In this document: piece after piece, positions 59,301 to 64,000 of the stretch
How the letters are laid out: each line of letters starts with the position of its first letter
How positions within the stretch are numbered: position 1 is the stretch's first letter
Notes under the pieces: generated by a model
Databases searched by the model: none
What the model saw: only the letters and a program-made list of their open reading frames with translations
Told to the model about the DNA's origin: nothing
Translations under genes and position numbers: made by a program
NCBI RefSeq assembly: GCF_900116145.1
Contig: NZ_FPAB01000001.1
Location: 558,001-622,000, forward strand
DNA length: 64,000 bases
Origin: Streptomyces harbinensis
GTDB lineage: Bacteria; Actinomycetota; Actinomycetes; Streptomycetales; Streptomycetaceae
Direction of reading: 5' to 3'

Positions 59301-62300
59301 GAGGCCACCGCGGCCGGCCACCCCGGCGTGCACGCCGCCGTCGCCGTGGTGACCGGCGAACCCCGCGGGCTGGGCCTGGTCGTGGCCGGGGCCACCACGG
59401 CGGAGGAGGTCGGCGCCACCCTGCGGGCCGCGCTGCCCGCGTACATGGTCCCCGGCCGGGTGACGGTCGTGGACGCGCTGCCGCTGACCCGGAACGGCAA
59501 GCCCGACCGCGAGCGGGCCGCCGCGCTGCTGGCGGAGCGTCCCGGCGACGCCGCCCCGGCCGGCAACGGCGGCCCGCCGACCGGCTGGGCCGAGACGGTG
59601 GTGGCCCAGGTGTGGTCCGAACTCCTCGGCGCCGACGGCATCGGCCGCCACGACTCCTTCTTCGCGCTGGGCGGCGACTCGCTGCTCGCCACCCGGATGA
59701 TCGCATTGCTCCGCCGGCGCGGCGCGGGCGGCGCCGGAGTCGCCCGGCTGTTCAGCCATCCCCGGCTCGCCGAGTTCGCCGAGGCGGTGACCCGGACGGT
59801 CGCCCGGGAGGACGTCCTGACCGAGGGCGACCCGGCGCACCGCCACGACCCGTTCCCACCCACCGATGTCCAGCGCGCGTTCTGGATCGGCCGCGACGAC
59901 CGGCTGCCGCTGGGCGGCGTGGGCACGTACCACTACAGCGAGTTCGACGGCGCCGATGTCGATCTGGACCGGCTGCGGCGCGCCTGGCGCCGGCTCGTCC
60001 GGCGGCACGAGATGCTGCGCGCCGTCTTCGACGACCAGGGCCGGCAGCGCATCCTCCCCGAAGTGCCGGAGCCGGCCATCGAGGTGACCGAGGTCGAGCA
60101 CGAGAGCGAGGCGGACGCCGCGCTGGCGGCGCTCCGTCAGGAGTCCTCCCACCGGCGGCTGGACCTGACCCGGTGGCCGCTCTTCGACGTGCGGGCGGTG
60201 CGCTACCCGCACCGGGGGCAGACCAGGACCCGGCTGGCCATCGGCCTGGACTACATCGTGCTCGACGGGGCGTCCATCATCGCCCTGTACGGCGAACTCG
60301 ACACGCTCTACCAGGATCCCGAGGCGCCGCTGCCGCCGATCGACGTCTCCTTCCGCGACTACGTGCTGGAGGTCGTCCCCGACGCGGACGCCGTGGAGCG
60401 CGCCCGCGCCTACTGGCTGAAGCGGCTCGACACCCTGCCCCCGGCGCCCGCGCTGCCGCTGGCCGGCGACCCCTCCGCCCTCGCCCGTCCGCACTTCACC
60501 CGGCGCTCCCGCCCGCTCGCGGCCGATCGCTGGGAGCGGCTGCGGCGCAAGGCGGCGCGGCATCAGCTGACGCCCTCGGCGGTCCTGCTGCTGTGCTACG
60601 TGGAGGTCCTCGCCGCCTGGAGCGAGCAGGACGGGGTGACGGTCAACCTCACCCTCTTCAACCGGCTGCCGGTCCACCCGCACATCCACCGGCTGATCGG
60701 TGACTTCACCTCGGTGTCCCTCATCGGGCACCGGCCGCTCCCGGACGAGGAGTGGCCGGCGGCGGCGCAGCGGCTCCAGGGCGTCATGGGCGAGGACCTG
60801 GACCACCGGGAGGAGTCGGCGATCTGGCTGATGCAGGAGCTGGCCCGGCGGACCGGGACGGTGGACGCCGCCATGCCGGTGGTGTTCAGCAGTTCGGTCG
60901 GGGTCGGGGACCGCGAGGTCAAGGATCTCTCCGACACCTTCCCCGCCAAGGTCTTCGGGATCTCCCAGACGCCCCAGGTGATGCTGGACAACCAGGTCAC
61001 CGAGTCCCGGGGCGGCATCCTCATCAGCTGGGACGGCATCGAGGAGCTGTTCCTCCCCGGCGTGCTGGACGCCATGTTCGACACCTACTGCGCGCTGGTG
61101 GACCGGCTGGTGGAGGAGGAGTGGGCCGGGCCGCTGCCGCTGGCCCCGCCCGCGGAGCAGGTGCGGCGGCGCCGGGAGGCCGGGAACGGGGGCGCCGGAA
61201 GGCCGCCCGCCGCCGGGTCGCTGCACGGGGCGTTCTTCGACCGGGCGGCGGCGGACCCCGGCCGGACGGCCGTGCGGTGCGCGGAGGGCGATCTGACGTA
61301 CGGGGCGCTCGCCGGGCGCGCCGAGCGGGTGGCCGCCGCGCTGGCCGAGCGCGGGGTGGGGCCGGGCGACACCGTCGCCCTGACCCTGCCGTCCCGGGCC
61401 GACCAGATCACCGCGGCGCTCGGGGTGCTGCGGGCCGGCGCGGCGTTCGCGGCCGTCGATCCGGGGCTGCCCGAGGCGGAACGGGAGGCCCGCTACCAGG
61501 CCGCGGAGGCGGCCACGGTCATCACCGCCGCCGGCCCCGCCGACCCCACGGCATCCGCCGAGGCCGAGACCGGATCCGGGCCCGGCAGTCCGGTACGGGT
61601 CCCGCTGCCGCTGCTGCTCGCCTCCGCCGCGCCGTGTCCGCCCGGCAGCGGGGACGCCACCGCCGCCGCCTACTGCCGGTTCCGCACCGGGCCGGGCGGT
61701 GCGCCGCGCGGCGTGCTGACCTCCCACGCCGCCGCGCGGGCCGCCCTCGCCGGGCTGGGCGAGCGCGTGGCGGTCACCGGGGCGGACCGGGTGCTCGCCC
61801 TCGGCCCGCTCGGCACCGACCGCTCCGTCTTCGACCTCTTCGGTGTCCTGGGCAGCGGCGGCAGCCTGGTCCTGCCGAACGGCGCCGAGCAGGAGGACCC
61901 CGCCGCCTGGGCCGCGCTCGTGGTCCGGCACGAGGTGACGGTCAGCGACACCACCCCGCTCCAGCTCGATCAGTTGCTGGACGCGCTGCCCGCCGGCGAC
62001 GGCCGGCGCCCCGCGCACCGGCTGCGGCTGGCTGTGGTGTCCGCGGGCCGCGTTCCGCCGGACCTGCCCGGCCGGCTGCGGGAGGCCGCCGGCGACGGCT
62101 GCGCGCTGGTGGCCCTGGGCGCGGCGACCGGCGCCCCACTGTGGGCGAGCGTGCTGACGGCGGATCAGGACCCGCGTACACCGCTGGCGTTCCCGCGCGG
62201 TACGCCACTGCCCGGGCACGCGCTGCGGGTGGTGGACAGCCGGGGCCGGGACTGCCCGGAGTGGGTCGTCGGCGAACTGTGGATCGGCGGGGACGCGCTG

Positions 62301-63011
62301 CCGCTGCGGGAGACCGGCGCCGGTGACCCGTCCGCCCCGTCCGCCCCGTCCGGCGACGGCACCGGGCGCTGGTACCGCACCGGGGAGCGGGCCCGGTTCC
62401 GGCCGGACGCCACGGTGGAGTTCCTGGGCCCCGCCGGCCAGGCGGTCACCCTCGCGGGCCGCCGGGTCGAACCCGGCGAGGTCGAGACCGCCCTGGAGGC
62501 ACACCCCGGTATCGGGCACGCCGTGGTCCTCGCCCTGGGCGAGGACACCCACCGGCGGCTGCACGCCGTCGTCGCCGCCCGGGGCGCCGAACCCACCGAC
62601 CTGGCGCGGCAGCTGAGCACCCTGCTGCCGGCCCACGCCACCCCCACCGGCTACACCTTCCTGGACCGGCTCCCGCTGACCCCGGACGGCACCGCCGACC
62701 GGGAGCGGCTGGCCTCGCTCGCCGCGGCCACCTCCGGACGGGCCGGGCCGCCCGCCACCCCGATGGAACGGCGCGTCGCCGCCATCTGGGAGCGGGTGCT
62801 GGGCACCGAGGTCACCGACCGGCACGCCGGGTTCTTCGCCGAGGGCGGGGACAGCATCACCGCCCTGCGGCTGGTCGCCGCCGTCAACAGCGAGCTGGGA
62901 GCGGACGTCCCGGTACGGACCTTCCTCGCCGCCGCCACCCTGGCCGATCTCGCGGTCCAGGCCGAAAGCTCTGCCACCACCCACCTGCCGGAAGAGAGCG
63001 GAATCATATGA
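56346..63011 (+). CDS. Heterocyclising NRPS: ArCP-Cy-A-PCP-Cy-(decayed A)-PCP
   Basis: 2221 aa from GTG 56346. ArCP with G-L-D-S45-L. Cy1 at about 113-555 with D244xxxxD249xxS252. A1 at about 570-1060, intact (I-F-T-S-G-S-T-G-V-P-K-G near 720; L-T-R-N-G-K-P-D-R near 1048), pocket residues starting D-M-Y-N, close to cysteine codes. PCP1 Ser1112. Cy2 at about 1168-1600 with D1302xxxxD1307xxS1310. Then a second adenylation-like domain, 1625-2115, lacking key motifs. PCP2 Ser2170. Expected product on PCP2: salicyl-thiazoline-thiazoline thioester, with A1 charging both carriers as in yersiniabactin HMWP2. ATGA overlap with the next NRPS. Confidence 0.9.
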   Translation: MTEATEPGRAAVNRPDILAAVAALLEIPPHDIGPDDDVFALGLDSLGLIRLTAQWRRQGLGVGYEELAESPTVRDWERLLAAADGTTGAPPAADPADGAAPDGAAADAGDGAFPLGLMQHAYWIGRQDDQPLGGVGAHFYAELDGHGVEPGRLATAVTALRLRHEMLRITVLDDGRQRVSDAPSHPAITVHDLTATPPEDISPALDRIRESSTHRRMDVERGEVFDVALSLLPGGATRLHIDLDMIAADAASMRVLLADLQHLYTAPDTPLPELPTGYRAYLERTGAERTEDREQARAWWQERLHTLSAPPALPTVVDPLSPESSAPHHHRTTRLHHRLDPERTARLLERSKQHGLTPTAVLATAFAEVLAAWSAEPRFLLNLPLFHRDTATPGVERLVGDFSSSILLDVDLTEDRPFTEHAGAIRAGLRAAIARGAYSGVEVLRDLTRAAGGTPRLAPVVYTSALGLGEVYDRPVRETFGEPVWIISQGPQVWLDAQVTELDGGLLLNWDVRENLFEPGTVTAAFTAYRRLIDSLVDDEATWSRPVGPQLPAAQLRVRERVNGTDPAAGPARLHEGFHRTAAADPERVALIDERGRPVGYGELARWAGRVTALLRSEGVQPGDTVVVSLPRGAAQVAAVLGTLGAGAAYVPVGTGQPAERAALVTGAAGAAAVLTDTPHSAPWRERLAGTTPVLSLDAADDLGPVPPALDQPADSLAYLIFTSGSTGVPKGVEVSHRAAMNTLAAINERFGVGPADRGLALAELDFDMSVYDLFGPLSAGGSVVLIDQSAQRDAQRWAELVREHGVTLVNCVPALLDMLLTAAETGRDPGTSLRLVLLGGDWVGLDLPPRLRALVPEARFVALGGMTEAAVHSTVFEVGDIPEHWTSVPWGVPLPGMRTRVVDSRGRDCPDWVPGELWVAGTGLADGYRGDPARTAERFVQHDGHRWYRTGDRARYRDDGVLEFLGRTDHQVKINGHRIELGEVEATAAGHPGVHAAVAVVTGEPRGLGLVVAGATTAEEVGATLRAALPAYMVPGRVTVVDALPLTRNGKPDRERAAALLAERPGDAAPAGNGGPPTGWAETVVAQVWSELLGADGIGRHDSFFALGGDSLLATRMIALLRRRGAGGAGVARLFSHPRLAEFAEAVTRTVAREDVLTEGDPAHRHDPFPPTDVQRAFWIGRDDRLPLGGVGTYHYSEFDGADVDLDRLRRAWRRLVRRHEMLRAVFDDQGRQRILPEVPEPAIEVTEVEHESEADAALAALRQESSHRRLDLTRWPLFDVRAVRYPHRGQTRTRLAIGLDYIVLDGASIIALYGELDTLYQDPEAPLPPIDVSFRDYVLEVVPDADAVERARAYWLKRLDTLPPAPALPLAGDPSALARPHFTRRSRPLAADRWERLRRKAARHQLTPSAVLLLCYVEVLAAWSEQDGVTVNLTLFNRLPVHPHIHRLIGDFTSVSLIGHRPLPDEEWPAAAQRLQGVMGEDLDHREESAIWLMQELARRTGTVDAAMPVVFSSSVGVGDREVKDLSDTFPAKVFGISQTPQVMLDNQVTESRGGILISWDGIEELFLPGVLDAMFDTYCALVDRLVEEEWAGPLPLAPPAEQVRRRREAGNGGAGRPPAAGSLHGAFFDRAAADPGRTAVRCAEGDLTYGALAGRAERVAAALAERGVGPGDTVALTLPSRADQITAALGVLRAGAAFAAVDPGLPEAEREARYQAAEAATVITAAGPADPTASAEAETGSGPGSPVRVPLPLLLASAAPCPPGSGDATAAAYCRFRTGPGGAPRGVLTSHAAARAALAGLGERVAVTGADRVLALGPLGTDRSVFDLFGVLGSGGSLVLPNGAEQEDPAAWAALVVRHEVTVSDTTPLQLDQLLDALPAGDGRRPAHRLRLAVVSAGRVPPDLPGRLREAAGDGCALVALGAATGAPLWASVLTADQDPRTPLAFPRGTPLPGHALRVVDSRGRDCPEWVVGELWIGGDALPLRETGAGDPSAPSAPSGDGTGRWYRTGERARFRPDATVEFLGPAGQAVTLAGRRVEPGEVETALEAHPGIGHAVVLALGEDTHRRLHAVVAARGAEPTDLARQLSTLLPAHATPTGYTFLDRLPLTPDGTADRERLASLAAATSGRAGPPATPMERRVAAIWERVLGTEVTDRHAGFFAEGGDSITALRLVAAVNSELGADVPVRTFLAAATLADLAVQAESSATTHLPEESGII

Positions 63012-64000
63012 ACGCCCAGCAGATCGTCTCCGACCTGGAAAAGGACGGCATCCGGCTCTGGGAGGAGGAGGGAACCCTGCGGTTCCGCGCCCCGCAGGGC
63101 GCGCTGACCGAGGAGCGCAAGGCGCTGCTGCGTGCCCACCGCGCGGAGGTCCTCGCCCACCTCGCCGAGCGCGCCCTCGCCACCCGGATCGTCCCCGACC
63201 CGGCCGCCGCGCACCAGCCGTTCCCGCTCACCGACATCCAGGCCGCCTACCTCGTCGGCCGGGGCAGCGCCTACGGCTACGGCGAGGTCGCCTGCCACGT
63301 CTACGTCGAACTCTCCTACCCGGCGGAAACCGATCCCGCACGGCTCAATGACGCCTGGTGGCGGATCGTCGGCCGGCACGACATGCTGCGGGCCACCGTC
63401 CACCCCGACGGGTACCAGGAAGTCCTCCCCAGCATCCCCGAACACCCCATCGCCGCCCGCGATCTGCGCGGCGCCGCCGCCGAGGAGGTGGAACGGCACG
63501 TCGAGAGCGTCCGGGAGGAACTGGCCGCCCGGGTACCGCCCACCGACGTGCCCCCGCTGTTCGCACTCCGCATGACCCACTGCGACGACGAACTGATCCT
63601 GCACCTGTCCATCGACCAGCTGATCGTCGACTACGCGAGCCTGCTGCTCGTGCTGGCCGAGCTGGAGGACGTCTACCACGGCAAGCGGCTCGAACCGCTG
63701 GACATCGGGTTCCGCGACTACGTCCTGACCCGCCGCCGCCAGACGCTCACCGGCGAGTACGACCGGCACCGCGCCTACTGGACGCGCCGGCTGCCCGAGC
63801 TGCCCCCGGCACCCGAACTCCCGGTGGCCGGTACGGGGACGACGGCCGTGGGACCGTTCCGCCGGCTGGAGGCGCGGCTCGACGCCCGCCGCCGCCGCGC
63901 CTTCGAGGCCAACGCCGCGGCCAACGGCCTCACCGCCTCCACCGCCGCGCTGACCGCCTACGCCGAGGTCATCGGCCGCTGGAGCGGCAGCCCCCGCTTC
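63008..64000 (+). CDS. Second NRPS, N-terminal docking domain plus Cy domain (truncated by window edge)
   Basis: Starts at ATG 63008, overlapping the previous stop (ATGA), and is open to the edge (331 residues visible). Residues 1-55 (I-V-S-D-L-E-K-D-G-I-R-L-W-E-E-E-G-T-L-R) match the TubC-type N-terminal docking domain, which captures the C-terminus of the upstream subunit. From about residue 70 comes a third heterocyclisation domain: F-P-L-T-D-I-Q-A-A-Y-L-V-G-R, then H-L-S-I-D-Q-L-I-V-D-Y-A-S with the DxxxxDxxS signature. It should add and cyclise a third cysteine, serine or threonine. Remaining modules and release domain are outside the window. Confidence 0.9.
   Translation, partial: MNAQQIVSDLEKDGIRLWEEEGTLRFRAPQGALTEERKALLRAHRAEVLAHLAERALATRIVPDPAAAHQPFPLTDIQAAYLVGRGSAYGYGEVACHVYVELSYPAETDPARLNDAWWRIVGRHDMLRATVHPDGYQEVLPSIPEHPIAARDLRGAAAEEVERHVESVREELAARVPPTDVPPLFALRMTHCDDELILHLSIDQLIVDYASLLLVLAELEDVYHGKRLEPLDIGFRDYVLTRRRQTLTGEYDRHRAYWTRRLPELPPAPELPVAGTGTTAVGPFRRLEARLDARRRRAFEANAAANGLTASTAALTAYAEVIGRWSGSPRF

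Noticed and set aside
61219..62690. Second functional adenylation domain in the NRPS
   Set aside because: The P-loop, A5 Glu, A7 Asp, A8 and catalytic Lys are all replaced, so I list it as decayed and not as an active module.
56895..62984. 2029-codon open frame antisense to the NRPS gene
   Set aside because: In 73% G+C DNA the frame opposite a long coding sequence rarely meets stops. The translation is a Gly/Arg/Val-rich string with no domain, while the plus strand encodes complete NRPS motifs.

Overview
The window is high-GC actinobacterial DNA (most lines 70-80% G+C, GTG starts, GTGA/ATGA stop-start overlaps). Gene content (Streptomyces-type contractile injection system with DUF4255, DUF6760 and LuxR genes, DUF6278, psd-pssA next to a citrate-lyase-like gene, coelibactin-like metallophore genes) points to Streptomyces or a close relative. 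I see no tRNA, rRNA, CRISPR array or transposase.

Region 1 (1-17.5 kb) is chromosomal housekeeping and regulation. It starts with the end of a radical SAM gene and a scar holding two broken genes. Next come RidA, a GlxA-type regulator, LysR, a HAD phosphatase, an EEP-family hydrolase behind a perfect 26-bp palindrome, a probably truncated AraC regulator, GNAT and TetR. After these lie a malyl-CoA-lyase-like gene, psd-pssA (phosphatidylethanolamine synthesis), an MBL-fold protein, exonuclease III, DUF6278, GntR, a membrane-anchored unknown, a nitrilase/class III aminotransferase pair that fits reductive pyrimidine or beta-amino acid catabolism, and a 3-hydroxyisobutyryl-CoA hydrolase.

Region 2 (17.6-42.5 kb) is a complete-looking contractile injection system (CIS/eCIS) locus. 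Left arm: a DUF4157 protease-like protein, a single-pass membrane protein, a LuxR regulator, a secreted VWA protein, a DUF4255 cap protein and the AAA+ ATPase. Right arm: sheath, tube, assembly protein, DUF6760, a Pro/Ala-rich linker protein, second tube, LysM hub, VgrG spike, PAAR tip, gp25, baseplate (J-like), tail protein I, and a zinc-ribbon/transmembrane/discoidin protein. No tail-fibre gene is seen, as expected for a CIS acting inside its own cell. Between the arms, on the opposite strand, sits a 1188-aa cargo or tape-measure-like protein. Its last ~360 codons and the following SUFU-type immunity gene are strikingly AT-rich (about 40% G+C in places) and include a TTA codon. This looks like a swapped polymorphic toxin-immunity cassette on a CIS cargo, and is the most interesting feature here.

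Region 3 (42.5-47.4 kb) holds a LacI regulator with a good promoter, a secreted GH62 arabinofuranosidase, a secreted unknown, a small lipoprotein-like protein and a small membrane protein.

Region 4 (47.5-64 kb, running off the right edge) is a salicylate-primed NRPS metallophore cluster: salicylate synthase on one side, then an oppositely oriented block (salicylate-AMP ligase, 3Fe-4S ferredoxin, lipoprotein, two permeases, double ATPase of the nickel/peptide ABC family), and NRPSs with three heterocyclisation domains in view. Gene order matches the coelibactin locus of S. coelicolor as I remember it. Two Zur-like 15-bp sites, one in the divergent promoter, suggest control by zinc. The first NRPS carries a second adenylation domain whose catalytic motifs have decayed.
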